From Paucilactobacillus nenjiangensis (GTDB taxonomy: Bacteria; Bacillota; Bacilli; Lactobacillales; Lactobacillaceae): a DNA stretch of 48,074 bases. Of the stretch, positions 1-7,479 are shown piece by piece. Under the pieces are notes generated by a model. That model was not told the DNA's origin. It worked only from the letters and a program-made list of their open reading frames with translations, and made no database searches. Numbering within the stretch: position 1 is the first letter of the stretch; each line of letters opens with the position of its first letter. The position numbers and the translations under genes were made by a program. Location of the stretch: the NCBI RefSeq assembly GCF_005405445.1, contig NZ_BJEB01000007.1:1-48074 (forward strand), read 5' to 3'.

Positions 1-83
1 TTTACTTGATAATAGAAAATGGCACCAGTATAAATTCACAAAGTGAATCTCTATCAGTACCAAATATTGTAGAACCAAAATAC

Positions 84-116
84 AAAACACCCTGTCAAAA
101 ATCAGAGTGTTTTTTT
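84..116 (-). terminator. Terminator of the DUF1275 gene
   Basis: An inverted repeat, AAACACCCTG/CAGAGTGTTT with one G-T type mismatch, is closed by an A/T-rich loop and flanked by A and T runs. It lies 16 bases past the stop of the minus-strand gene. The longer T-run is on the plus strand, so it could work in both directions. Bases 1-83 hold no recognisable gene. Confidence 0.6.
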
Positions 117-131
117 GTGCTCACTATCCGA

Positions 132-770
132 TTAACGCTCAGGATTAACCATTAAAATCATCGCGGTGATGGCCACCATGACGGCTGAACAAACAATCGC
201 CAATTCTTTTAACATCGGTACCAGTAAGCCCATTAAAACGGCCCCGGCCACAAAGCTTAAAATAATGGTTCCCATGTCAATCGCCTTGGAACGCGCTTTA
301 CTTTGGCCGACTAACCAGCTATTAAATAAACTTTCACCCAATGTGTGCAAATTTCCTGTCATCATCAACGACGTAAATGGGCCCCCTTTGAGTTGTCTAA
401 ACTCTTGTAATTGACCAGCTGCGACAATTGATAAAATCGCCGTTGCCATCATTTGTGGAATGTGTGTACCTAGAAGTGCCACAACCACCATTAAAACGCA
501 CTCATAAATTAAGACAAAAATTTCATGCCGTTTTAAACTATCTGAAAGTTCAAACCGGTACTGAATAAAACGAATAATAATTGCTCCCAAAATAAATGCT
601 AAAATCGACACGATGTATTTTAGTAACTGCCCATAATCACCCTTACTAACTTCAACCCCAATTAAAATGCAATTTCCGGTCTGTAAGCCAGACAAAACAC
701 CTCCATGGAGTAAGTAGGTATACGAATCTAAACTACCAGCGATACCGGCTAATAAGGCCCCAAAATACAA
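132..770 (-). CDS. DUF1275 (YoaK-family) membrane protein, N-terminus interrupted
   Basis: This is an integral membrane protein of the DUF1275/YoaK family, function unknown. The family hallmark is visible near the N-terminus: a Gly/Asp pair (GSLDSYTYL) followed by a Gly-rich stretch and QTGN. About six hydrophobic segments follow, with a second TGN at about residue 138. The open frame starts at TTG 770, which has no good ribosome binding site. Upstream in the same frame a perfect GGAGGAG (about 816-822) precedes TTG at 807-809. That would give M-Q-A-Q-T, then an in-frame TAA (792-794), then AFPRHQRLYFG, a stretch typical of the family N-terminus. The gene may therefore be a recent nonsense mutant, or it may restart at TTG 770. 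Family assignment is firm; functionality is uncertain. Confidence 0.7.
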   Translation of the reverse strand: MYFGALLAGIAGSLDSYTYLLHGGVLSGLQTGNCILIGVEVSKGDYGQLLKYIVSILAFILGAIIIRFIQYRFELSDSLKRHEIFVLIYECVLMVVVALLGTHIPQMMATAILSIVAAGQLQEFRQLKGGPFTSLMMTGNLHTLGESLFNSWLVGQSKARSKAIDMGTIILSFVAGAVLMGLLVPMLKELAIVCSAVMVAITAMILMVNPER

Positions 771-833
771 TCGCTGATGCCGTGGAAATGCTTATGTTTG
801 TGCTTGCAAAAATAACTCCTCCCCATCAATAAC

Positions 834-865
834 TTCAATTTATGTGTATGATGTCATAAATTGAA
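834..865. promoter_or_regulatory. 32-bp palindrome, candidate operator
   Basis: Two perfect 11-base arms, TTCAATTTATG (834-844) and CATAAATTGAA (855-865), are separated by 10 bases. The palindrome lies between the divergent DUF1275 and glycosyltransferase genes, just upstream of the DUF1275 ribosome binding site. There is no T-run, so it looks more like a dimeric repressor site than a terminator. The cognate regulator is unknown. Confidence 0.4.
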
Positions 866-962
866 AACCATGTCTAACAACAAGTCTTGTCCTTTGAGCT
901 GAATAATTGCTTTTTCAATGAGTAATCGGCATAATGACCAAAAAATAATTGAGGTATGTATT

Positions 963-1677
963 ATGGAAAAGATATCCATTGTAATTCCAACCTATAATGT
1001 CGCTGGTTATTTAGAACAAACACTGGAAAGCTTAGCTGCCCAAACTCGACCATTTGAATTGTGGTTAATTGATGACCATTCCACTGATCAATCAGCACAA
1101 CTGGCGGAAGCGTTCACGCGTGACCATCCTGATTACCACTTTCACCAGTTCACGCAACATCAAAGGCATCAGTGCCGCTAGAAATTATGGTATTGAACAT
1201 GCAACTGGGGATGCAATTGCTTTTGTCGACGGGGATGACGCGTTAGATCCATTATTTGTTGAAACTCTCGCTGATTCGTTTACAGATGGCGTTGTCGCCG
1301 CTGCTGTTGGCTATGTTTGGCATGGTAGTCGAACAACCGTCAATCATCCAATCAAAATTAACCAACGCGAAATGTTCAATCAAGTTTCTTCTCACGGATC
1401 TGAAATTGGCGGTTATGTCTGGAATAAAGCCTTTGCCAAAACGGCAATTGATGCAATTAATTTGCGGTTTGATGAAACATTGCCGATTGCAGAAGATTAT
1501 TTATTTACATCTGCCTTTGTAGCAAATACAGCTGGCAGCTATGCCTACAATCCCAAACTGCTATATACCAAAATAAATCGCCCGAACAGTACAATTCACA
1601 CTGCCAGTTTTAAAAATCGACAAATTGAACGGGAAGTCTTCAAACAAATTAATGGTTTAAAACACTTAGTTCAATAA
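963..1677 (+). pseudogene. Family 2 glycosyltransferase, frameshifted
   Basis: This is a GT2 (GT-A fold) glycosyltransferase of the kind that builds exopolysaccharide or glycosylates surface polymers in the cytoplasm. The start ATG 963 follows GAGG at 950-953. The N-terminus reads ISIVIPTYNVAGYLEQTLES and continues to a WLIDDHSTD motif. After about residue 60 the frame ends at a TAG (1179). The downstream frame supplies the expected continuation, KGISAARNYG, then the DxD-type FVDGDDALDP and the rest of the catalytic domain to 1677. The two halves join with a +1 shift somewhere in 1140-1165. The repaired protein would be about 238 residues. It is a pseudogene unless the shift is a sequencing error or is programmed; I see no slippery heptamer that would argue for programming. 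Confidence 0.8.
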
Positions 1678-1688
1678 TCAAAAATAAT

Positions 1689-1735
1689 AGGGATCTGTGA
1701 CACAAAATGTGAATTTTGTTACAGGTCCTTTATTT
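1689..1735 (+). terminator. Terminator hairpin after the glycosyltransferase, copy 1 of a repeat
   Basis: A long hairpin with arms CTGTGACACAAAA and TTTTGTTACAG (1696-1725) sits 12 bases after the glycosyltransferase stop and is followed by TCCTTTATTT. Its 30-base core matches the terminator at 41057-41086 at 26 of 30 positions by eye. Confidence 0.65.
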
Positions 1736-1875
1736 ATGTCCATTGATTCACCATCCACTTCATACTATCTTCGCTAAGTATTAAAAAAGATGACACTTTT
1801 TGCTCCTCAAATCGTCCACAACTTAAGCCTAACATGAGTAGTATTGTTCACAGCTTAATGTGACAGGAAAGAAAG

Positions 1876-3081
1876 GTGATCGACTTGCAGCAAGACCACA
1901 CCACCCCTAGAAAACGGAACTATTTATATGAAGTTGATTTTATGCGAATCCTTTTTATCAGTGGCGTTCTTTTGAATCATACCGTTAATATTTTTATGAG
2001 TGCCATGAACTCAACCAGTATGTCTTACGATGATTTGCAGAGCATACGTCTAATGATTCATTTCAGTCGCATGGGTTTTATGTTCATGAGCGGCTTGGTG
2101 CTAACCATGAATTACTATAACAATCACAATTGGCGCCGCTTTTGGAAAAAGCGTTTCAATGGTAGCATTTGGACTTATTTAATTTGGAATTTAATTATTT
2201 TTAGTTTATCCATTTTCTTTGGCGTCATGCATGCCCCACATCATTTTTTGATTACATATGTAGGTCATCTCTTTCAAGGTGACTTGCAATACATGTACTA
2301 TTTATTAGTCACCATGCAATTATATTTAGTCTTTCCTATCATTACCTGGCTATTCCACAAATGGCCGAATCAACATAAACAGCTGTTAGTGATTAGTTTT
2401 ATTGTTCAACTAGCCCTAACAAGTTTAATTAAATACAAACTCTGGTATGTAGATACTTCACATTGGCCATATTGGTTTCATGCCTATAGTATTAATGTCT
2501 TTACTTATCAATTTTTCTTTATCTTTGGTGCTTATGCAAGCCAACATTATAATGAACTTACCAAGTTTGTAAACAAACATATTAAGATAATTAGTATCAT
2601 CTTCGCTGGATTATCGCTTGGAACCATTCCTTTTTATCGCATCTTGAATCTGGGTATTTTACAGCTTAACTCTGACCACGTTCGGTCAGCATATCAACCT
2701 TACCTCATGGTTTTTGATACTATGGCCATCCTGTTTATCTTTTGGCTAGGTAAACGATATGCTTCTTGGCGGGCTACGCATCCAGCGGCTTTATTTTCTC
2801 GTGTTATTGGAACTGGTGCCAAAATAAGTTTTGGTATTTATTTAGATCAAATCATTGGGCTTCTATTATTGGAATGGGTATTGGCGCAATTGAGTCTGCC
2901 TGATTTACTCTTACTATTACTCGTGCCAATCGGCTGGTTATTTGTTTTGGCTATTTCATTTATCATCGCCTGGATATTCTATAAAGTTTCACCATTTGGT
3001 TTACTCATTGGTAGGCCCCAACTACACTGGCGTGATATTAATAAATTTTGGCGATATCGAACTTCAGAAAAAGAAAATTAA
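1876..3081 (+). CDS. Acyltransferase-3 family membrane protein
   Basis: This is a polytopic membrane O-acyltransferase (Acyl_transf_3/OafA-like), a family that moves acetyl or other acyl groups onto cell-surface polysaccharides or peptidoglycan. It has 401 residues and about ten hydrophobic helices. The first helix carries the family signature, MRILFISGVLLNHTVN, with the His thought to be catalytic. Two starts are possible: GTG 1876 with AGGAAAG just upstream, or TTG 1885 with AAAGG about 8 bases upstream. It lies downstream of a broken glycosyltransferase and may once have acted on the same polymer. A paralogue at 39836-40978 shares the MNVFTYQF/INVFTYQF and FIFGAY motifs but is interrupted. 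The substrate is not predictable from sequence. Confidence 0.85.
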   Translation: MIDLQQDHTTPRKRNYLYEVDFMRILFISGVLLNHTVNIFMSAMNSTSMSYDDLQSIRLMIHFSRMGFMFMSGLVLTMNYYNNHNWRRFWKKRFNGSIWTYLIWNLIIFSLSIFFGVMHAPHHFLITYVGHLFQGDLQYMYYLLVTMQLYLVFPIITWLFHKWPNQHKQLLVISFIVQLALTSLIKYKLWYVDTSHWPYWFHAYSINVFTYQFFFIFGAYASQHYNELTKFVNKHIKIISIIFAGLSLGTIPFYRILNLGILQLNSDHVRSAYQPYLMVFDTMAILFIFWLGKRYASWRATHPAALFSRVIGTGAKISFGIYLDQIIGLLLLEWVLAQLSLPDLLLLLLVPIGWLFVLAISFIIAWIFYKVSPFGLLIGRPQLHWRDINKFWRYRTSEKEN

Positions 3082-3110
3082 CTTGATAATAACTGCACTA
3101 CATTAACCTA

Positions 3111-3166
3111 AAAAACGATGAATCTTTTTTGAAACTATGCGTTTCTAGATTGATTCATCGTTTTTA
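3111..3166. terminator. Bidirectional terminator
   Basis: Arms AAAAACGATGAATC (3111-3124) and GATTCATCGTTTTT (3152-3165) pair perfectly, with A and T runs on the two sides. The hairpin lies between convergent genes and probably terminates both. Confidence 0.85.
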
Positions 3167-3178
3167 TTTGAATAAAGA

Positions 3179-3662
3179 TTATTCTGCTATTTCTGCAAAA
3201 TTGGACTTAACTTCATTATTTTGCGTTTCAGTTAATCTCGGTCCGCCATCACGTGATTGGTCAACTAACGCTACTGGTTGACCATCATGGAAGGCAAACA
3301 CATACGTGATGTGATTTGGTAATGGTGGTTGTGTGCTATCGTAATTATAGATGGCGACAACGTTATATTCGTAATTACCCATTCCATCAGCACTCCAACC
3401 AATACTAGTGCTTTCTCCATTGATTAATGAAATTTTGTAATTCATTATCCTTAGTATCATTCCAAAGCGTGGTTGATTTTGATTCACTCGCTGCTTTGGC
3501 TTTGGCAGAGCTTGATACATTAGCACTATTCTTGTTAGTAGTTGATGTTGATGTTTGACTACTTTTGTTGGTATTATTCGTACTGCCTTGTGTGCCACAA
3601 CCTGTCAAAATCAACAAGCTCACTCCAACCATTAACACAACTTTTACCCTATTTTCACCCAT
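3179..3662 (-). pseudogene. DUF4767-type lipoprotein, frameshifted
   Basis: This was a secreted lipoprotein. ATG 3662 follows a G-rich ribosome binding site (GGGTGGGG). The signal peptide ends in the lipobox LILTGC with the lipidated Cys at residue 22. A Ser/Thr/Asn/Lys-rich linker follows, then the start of a DUF4767-like domain (TLWNDTKDNELQNFINQW). At that point the frame runs into a TAG. The next frame continues with GESTSIGWSADGMGNYEYN and on to the end at 3179. The two parts join by skipping one base at about 3415-3422, so a single inserted A would explain it. Its function is unknown even in intact relatives; the family is common in lactobacilli. The gene is isolated, convergent with the acyltransferase. 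Confidence 0.75.
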
Positions 3663-3816
3663 ATTAATCCCCACCCTGTTTTGATAGTTAACCAATGTTT
3701 CCTCCCAATCAGTAACATTCCAATCACTACTGACGACATTAGTATATCTTAAATGATTGGGTTATCAAAGAAATCATTTAAATTAATTCCAAACTACAAT
3801 ATAAATTTTAGTATAC

Positions 3817-3854
3817 AAAAAAATCCCACCAAGACATAACTTTGTAGGATTTTA
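3817..3854 (-). terminator. rplL: Terminator of the rplJ-rplL operon
   Basis: Read on the minus strand, AAAATCC and GGGATTTTTTT pair and end in a seven-T run, about 100 bases after the rplL stop. A second small stem (AGGAAAA/TTTTCCT, 3857-3876) precedes it. Confidence 0.75.
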
Positions 3855-3950
3855 GACAGGAAAACATGACATTTTCCTTGATTTTAACAATTACCATACG
3901 GAACAAAAGACTTGTTTCATAAGGACATTGTTTCAAATTTATAAGTTGTA

Positions 3951-4319
3951 TTACTTAAGAGTAACAACTCCACCGACTTCTTCAAGTTTTGCCTTGATGT
4001 CGTTAGCTTCGTCTTCTTTAACGTCTTCTTTGATTACAGAAGGAACGTCATCAACAAGACCCTTAGCATCTTTCAAGCCAAGTCCAGTGATTTCACGAAC
4101 TGCCTTGATAGCTTTAACTTTTTGGTCGCCTGATTCAGTAAGTTCAACAGTGTATGAATCCTTAACTGCATCAGTGTCTCCACCAGCAGCGCCAGCAACT
4201 GCAACTGGTGCAGCAGCTGAAACGTCGAATTCTTCTTCGATTGCCTTAACTAAGTCGCTAAGGTCTGAGATTGATGCTTCTTTTAATGAAGCAATGATTG
4301 AGTCTTTATCAAAAGCCAT
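3951..4319 (-). CDS. rplL: 50S ribosomal protein L7/L12
   Basis: This is the stalk protein of the large ribosomal subunit, which recruits translation GTPases. It is 122 residues, the usual length. The N-terminal dimerisation domain ([20 protein letters not shown]) is followed by an Ala/Gly-rich hinge at about residues 33-50. The conserved C-terminal domain contains [12 protein letters not shown] and ends GGVVTLK. ATG 4319 is preceded by GGAGGACAATATA; an ATG a few codons upstream lacks a spaced site. It is the second gene of the rplJ-rplL operon, separated by about 50 bases, and should share control by the L10 leader. Identification is certain. Confidence 0.98.
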   Translation of the reverse strand: MAFDKDSIIASLKEASISDLSDLVKAIEEEFDVSAAAPVAVAGAAGGDTDAVKDSYTVELTESGDQKVKAIKAVREITGLGLKDAKGLVDDVPSVIKEDVKEDEANDIKAKLEEVGGVVTLK

Positions 4320-4370
4320 TATATTGTCCTCCAAATATTGTGTGTGTTTGTTTTTTTGTTTGTTACTATA

Positions 4371-4871
4371 TTATGCAGCGTCTTCGCCCTTTTCGATAAC
4401 AGCGTTAAGCGCATAAGCCACGTTGCGAACAGGTGCTTGTAGCATTGATGCCAATGTAGCAAGTAATTCTTCTCGACTTGGTAATGTAGCAAATAAATTG
4501 ATCTTATCAAGATCGGCAACACTCTTTTCGAGAATACCACCCTTGATTTCAAGTGCCTCAAATTCATCTGAGAACTTCTTCAAGAGCTTGGCTGGTGCAA
4601 TAGCATCTTCGTTAGAAAATGCAACGGCACTAGGTCCAGCAAAGACGTCGTTCAATTCAGCATAACCAGCTGCTTCAGCTGCACGAACCAATACAGTATT
4701 TTTAATTACTGATAATGAAACGCCAGCATCACGAAGTTCTTTACGTAGACGTGTGTCTTGTTCAACAGTTAAACCACGTAAATCAACAACGATTGCAGAT
4801 TCTGCTGCCTTGAAACGATCAGCGACTGCTGAAACAGTTTCAGCTTTCTTTGCGATTGTTTGTTCACTCAT
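4371..4871 (-). CDS. rplJ: 50S ribosomal protein L10
   Basis: L10 anchors the L7/L12 dimers to 23S rRNA at the base of the ribosomal stalk. It is 166 residues, with the typical [21 protein letters not shown] region and a C-terminal helix that binds L12. The start ATG follows GGAGGTGAAAAAAT. Upstream is a leader with the L10-binding fold and an internal terminator. The protein complex probably feeds back on its own operon, as known for Firmicute L10 leaders. Identification is certain. Confidence 0.98.
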   Translation of the reverse strand: MSEQTIAKKAETVSAVADRFKAAESAIVVDLRGLTVEQDTRLRKELRDAGVSLSVIKNTVLVRAAEAAGYAELNDVFAGPSAVAFSNEDAIAPAKLLKKFSDEFEALEIKGGILEKSVADLDKINLFATLPSREELLATLASMLQAPVRNVAYALNAVIEKGEDAA

Positions 4872-5018
4872 ATTTTTTCACCTCCAAAATTTTAATCATG
4901 TAGGATTTAATAAAAAATCCCTATGCCCACCTAGACATAGAGAAGAAATTTAGCTTCCTCGGCAGGTAATAATTATGGCTTGCGCCGCCTGAGTCTTAGG
5001 TGAATTATTTAATTGAAC
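4872..5018 (-). promoter_or_regulatory. rplJ: L10 leader with attenuator hairpin
   Basis: This untranslated leader of about 150 bases precedes rplJ. On the minus strand it contains the hallmark CCTGCCGAGGAAGC segment and an upstream CACCTAAGACTCAGGCGGC arm, as in the Firmicute L10 leader family. Further down, CTATG...CATAGGGATTTTTT (about 4912-4942) forms an intrinsic terminator. Binding of the L10-L12 complex is expected to favour termination. The family assignment is from memory of the motif, not a covariance search. Confidence 0.8.
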
Positions 5019-5024
5019 TAAGAT

Positions 5025-5052
5025 AGTATAACAATCTGACGAGAAATGTCAA
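5025..5052 (-). promoter_or_regulatory. rplJ: Promoter of rplJ-rplL
   Basis: On the minus strand there is a consensus -35 TTGACA (5047-5052), a 16-base spacer and -10 TATACT (5025-5030). It sits directly after the rplA stop and drives the L10 leader. Confidence 0.85.
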
Positions 5053-5055
5053 GAA

Positions 5056-5748
5056 TTAAAGTGATGTTACATCAACATTAACACTTGGGCCAAATGTAGA
5101 TGCAAGTGAAACATGTTTTACATATGTTCCACGAACTGAAGCTGGACGAGCTTTAAGAACTACATCTGAGATAGTCTTAAGGTTTTCAGCCAACTTAGCT
5201 GCATCAAATGAAACTTTACCAGTTGGAACATGAACATTACCGTCACGATCAGTACGATAAGTTACCTTACCGGCTTTTGATTCAGAAACAGCCTTTGTCA
5301 CGTCCATAGTAACAGTTCCAGTTTTAGGGTTAGGCATTAATCCCTTAGGTCCTAAAGCACGACCTAAACGACCAACTTGAGCCATCATGTCTGGTGTTGC
5401 GATAGCAACATCAAAGTCTAACCAGCCATCAGAAATACGAGCAACTAGGTCATCGTCACCAACGACATCTGCACCAGCAGCTTCGGCTTCTTTAGCTTTG
5501 TCACCCTTAGCAAAAACAACAACCTTTTGTTCTTTACCAGTACCGTTAGGAAGTACTACGGCACCTCGTAATTGTTGGTCTGCTTGTTTTGTATCAACGT
5601 TTAAATTGAAAGCAACTTCAATGGTTGCATCAAATTTTGCAAAATCAATTTCTTTAACCAAGTTGATAGCTTCGTCAACAGTGTATGATTTTTCAGCATC
5701 CACTTTCTTGACAGCATCTTGGTACTTTTTACCTCTATTTTGAGCCAT
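5056..5748 (-). CDS. rplA: 50S ribosomal protein L1
   Basis: L1 forms the mobile L1 stalk that guides tRNA out of the E site, and it represses its own mRNA in many bacteria. It is 230 residues, the usual length, with the conserved [21 protein letters not shown] core. The C-terminal part reads [21 protein letters not shown] 5748 follows AAGGAGGAAAACACAA. It lies 92 bases after rplK and is cotranscribed with it. A GTGGGAGGGA motif and a hairpin in that gap could be its own binding site. Identification is certain. Confidence 0.98.
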   Translation of the reverse strand: MAQNRGKKYQDAVKKVDAEKSYTVDEAINLVKEIDFAKFDATIEVAFNLNVDTKQADQQLRGAVVLPNGTGKEQKVVVFAKGDKAKEAEAAGADVVGDDDLVARISDGWLDFDVAIATPDMMAQVGRLGRALGPKGLMPNPKTGTVTMDVTKAVSESKAGKVTYRTDRDGNVHVPTGKVSFDAAKLAENLKTISDVVLKARPASVRGTYVKHVSLASTFGPSVNVDVTSL

Positions 5749-5786
5749 TTGTGTTTTCCTCCTTGCAAAATGTGGTCAAACGGAGT

Positions 5787-5823
5787 TCCCTCCCACTTGG
5801 TACATTCATTTTTATGAAGTACC
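5787..5823 (-). promoter_or_regulatory. rplA: Candidate L1-binding site between rplK and rplA
   Basis: On the minus strand a stem GGTAC/TTCAT paired with ATGAA/GTACC (5799-5823, one bulged base) is followed by GTGGGAGGGA (5787-5796). The GTGGGAGG string resembles the L1 target in 23S rRNA. The same 10-mer occurs upstream of rplK at 6317-6326. Function is inferred. Confidence 0.4.
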
Positions 5824-5840
5824 CGACTGTCACGGTTATA

Positions 5841-6266
5841 TTAACCTTCGACTTCGAAGCCCATACTGCGTGCAGTACCTTCGATCATGCGCATTGCTGA
5901 TTCAACATCAGAAGCGTTTAGATCTTGCATTTTAGTTTCGGCAATTTGTTGCACTTGAGCCTTGGTAACCTTGGCTACTTTCTTAGTGTTTGGTTCACCG
6001 GAACCGTGTTCAACACCTGCGGCTTTCTTCAAAAGAACTGAAGCGGGTGGTGTCTTAGTGATGAAGTCGAATGAACGGTCTTCGTATACACTAATCACAA
6101 CGGGAATTAATAGTCCTGCTTGGTCAGCAGTACGTGCATTAAATTCCTTTGTGAAACCCATAATATTAATTCCTGCTTGTCCAAGCGCTGGTCCAACTGG
6201 TGGCGCTGGAGTTGCCTTACCGGCTGGAATTTGTAACTTAACAACATTAGCTACTTTTTTTGCCAT
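5841..6266 (-). CDS. rplK: 50S ribosomal protein L11
   Basis: L11 binds the GTPase-associated centre of 23S rRNA and is needed for stringent-response sensing of uncharged tRNA. It is 141 residues from [12 protein letters not shown], with the Pro-rich linker [18 protein letters not shown] and the C-terminal RNA-binding domain ending [12 protein letters not shown] 6266 has an excellent AAGGAGG site. The frame stays open a further 32 codons upstream, but those codons fall in the structured leader and are not conserved L11 sequence. It is the first gene of rplK-rplA. Identification is certain. Confidence 0.97.
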   Translation of the reverse strand: MAKKVANVVKLQIPAGKATPAPPVGPALGQAGINIMGFTKEFNARTADQAGLLIPVVISVYEDRSFDFITKTPPASVLLKKAAGVEHGSGEPNTKKVAKVTKAQVQQIAETKMQDLNASDVESAMRMIEGTARSMGFEVEG

Positions 6267-6290
6267 GAGACATAACCTCCTTAGGTCATT

Positions 6291-6362
6291 GTGGTAATCA
6301 TGGGACATTAGATTTGTCCCTCCCACTACATATGCCAAAAACATACTTAATGAGTTTACCAC
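6291..6362 (-). promoter_or_regulatory. rplK: Structured rplK leader, candidate L1 autoregulatory site
   Basis: The leader is closed by a perfect stem, GTGGTAA with TTACCAC (6356-6362 with 6291-6297). Inside it lies a hairpin GGGACA/TGTCCC (6315-6320 with 6302-6307) directly next to GTGGGAGGGA (6317-6326). The motif resembles the L1-binding helix of 23S rRNA. L1 control of the L11 operon is established in other bacteria; the site here is inferred. Confidence 0.5.
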
Positions 6363-6392
6363 AAAAAAAGCACTGGTTCAACGACCAATGCT
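6362..6392 (-). terminator. nusG: Terminator of nusG
   Basis: On the minus strand AGCATTGGT and ACCAGTGCT pair around a short loop and are followed by seven T. It is 8 bases after the nusG stop. Confidence 0.85.
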
Positions 6393-6399
6393 GTAAAAA

Positions 6400-6948
6400 T
6401 TAAAGTAATTTATCTACTTGATCAAAATCAAGTTCAGTTGCAGTTTCACGACCAAACATTTCGATATTAACCTTTAATTTCATTTTTTCATTATCAATTT
6501 CAGTAATTTTACCGGTTAAATCAGCAAAGGCACCTTCAACAATTTTGATGGTTTCACCGACTTCAACGTCAAGCTCTTGATGACGAGCACTCATCCCCAA
6601 ACGACGCAAGACAAGTTCAACTTCATCTGGTAACAATGGAGTTGGTTTTGAACCACCACCATGAGAGCCAACGAATCCAGTAACGCCAGGAGTGTTACGA
6701 ACGATATACCAAGCTTGGTCAGTCATAACCATTTCAACTAGTACATATCCAGGAAAGGTTTTTTGGATGGATTCTTTTGCTTTACCATCTTTAATTTCAC
6801 GCACTTCTTGTTCCGGAACCACAATCCGAAAAATGAATTCTTCCATCCCCATTGATTGAGCTCGGGATTCAAGATTACTTTTTACTCGATTTTCATATCC
6901 AGAATAAGTATGCAATACGTACCATTGTTTTTCAATTGATTCAGCCAC
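6400..6948 (-). CDS. nusG: Transcription termination/antitermination factor NusG
   Basis: NusG binds RNA polymerase and modulates pausing, and links transcription to translation. It is 182 residues. The N-terminal NGN domain starts KQWYVLHTYSGYENRVK and includes FPGYVLVEM and TPGVTGFVG. A linker leads to a C-terminal KOW domain (VGETIKIVEGAFADLTGKI). The start is GTG 6948 behind a GGAG site. A hairpin terminator separates it from secE, which is unusual for this pair. Identification is certain. Confidence 0.97.
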   Translation of the reverse strand: MAESIEKQWYVLHTYSGYENRVKSNLESRAQSMGMEEFIFRIVVPEQEVREIKDGKAKESIQKTFPGYVLVEMVMTDQAWYIVRNTPGVTGFVGSHGGGSKPTPLLPDEVELVLRRLGMSARHQELDVEVGETIKIVEGAFADLTGKITEIDNEKMKLKVNIEMFGRETATELDFDQVDKLL

Positions 6949-6991
6949 GATATAATCTCCTATTTTTTTAAATCAGAATCATAAACAAAAT

Positions 6992-7016
6992 AAAAAAACT
7001 TCGCACTAAACGAAGT
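6992..7016 (-). terminator. secE: Terminator between secE and nusG
   Basis: On the minus strand ACTTCG and CGAAGT pair around a 7-base loop and are followed by seven T and then ATTTTG. It lies 45 bases past the secE stop and upstream of nusG. Confidence 0.75.
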
Positions 7017-7060
7017 CCTCAACAAACAAAGTATATCAAAATAATAACTATTTGACCACA

Positions 7061-7240
7061 CTATTTAGTAAAAATGAGCAAACCGGACTCGATTAACCAG
7101 TCGAATAATGCAAAAAATAGCATGAAAAAGACTGATAATGAAACAACAACTGCAGTATCTCGACGATTTTCTTTGACAGTTGGCCAAACAACGAGTTTCA
7201 TTTCTTTTACGACATTTTTAATGAATCTAAATAAATGCAT
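7061..7240 (-). CDS. secE: Preprotein translocase subunit SecE
   Basis: SecE clamps SecY in the SecYEG translocon of the plasma membrane. This 59-residue protein was read directly from the sequence. The start ATG 7240 follows AGGAGGAG. An amphipathic N-terminal part contains the family motif VKEMKLVVWPTVKENRRDT. A single transmembrane helix follows (residues 30-55) and a short tail ends at TAG 7061. Length and architecture are those of Gram-positive SecE. It lies 14 bases downstream of rpmG. Confidence 0.95.
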   Translation of the reverse strand: MHLFRFIKNVVKEMKLVVWPTVKENRRDTAVVVSLSVFFMLFFALFDWLIESGLLIFTK

Positions 7241-7254
7241 TGGATGTTCTCCTC

Positions 7255-7404
7255 CTACTTTGTTTCTCTATGTAGCGTGTGTTTTCCACAGTATCTACAA
7301 AATTTTTTAACTTCTAACCGCACTTGGCGATTAGGATTAGCTGTAATTATATAATTGCGTGAACCACAAACGGAACACGCCAAAGCCACTTTAGTATGGG
7401 CCAT
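7255..7404 (-). CDS. rpmG: 50S ribosomal protein L33
   Basis: This is a 49-residue L33 read directly from the sequence, beginning [18 protein letters not shown] and ending LHRETK. Four cysteines at residues 10, 13, 36 and 39 form a CxxC...CxxC zinc ribbon, so this is the zinc-binding (C+) form. Firmicutes often also carry a zinc-free copy used in zinc limitation. The start ATG 7404 has a weak GGGGTGG site. It heads the rpmG-secE unit with its own promoter upstream. Identification is certain. Confidence 0.95.
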   Translation of the reverse strand: MAHTKVALACSVCGSRNYIITANPNRQVRLEVKKFCRYCGKHTLHRETK

Positions 7405-7430
7405 AAACGCCACCCCACAATCCATATTAT

Positions 7431-7458
7431 AGTATCATGCTTAGCTAATTTATGTCAA
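7431..7458 (-). promoter_or_regulatory. rpmG: Promoter of rpmG-secE
   Basis: On the minus strand there is a perfect -35 TTGACA (7453-7458), a 16-base spacer and GATACT (7431-7436). A shifted TATAAT lies 5 bases downstream. It sits just after the sigH stop. Confidence 0.7.
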
Positions 7459-7479
7459 CGGTCTTCCACTAAAACGATT

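Noticed and set aside
5962-6297. 111-codon plus-strand frame opposite rplK
   Set aside because: Shadow of the L11 gene on the opposite strand.
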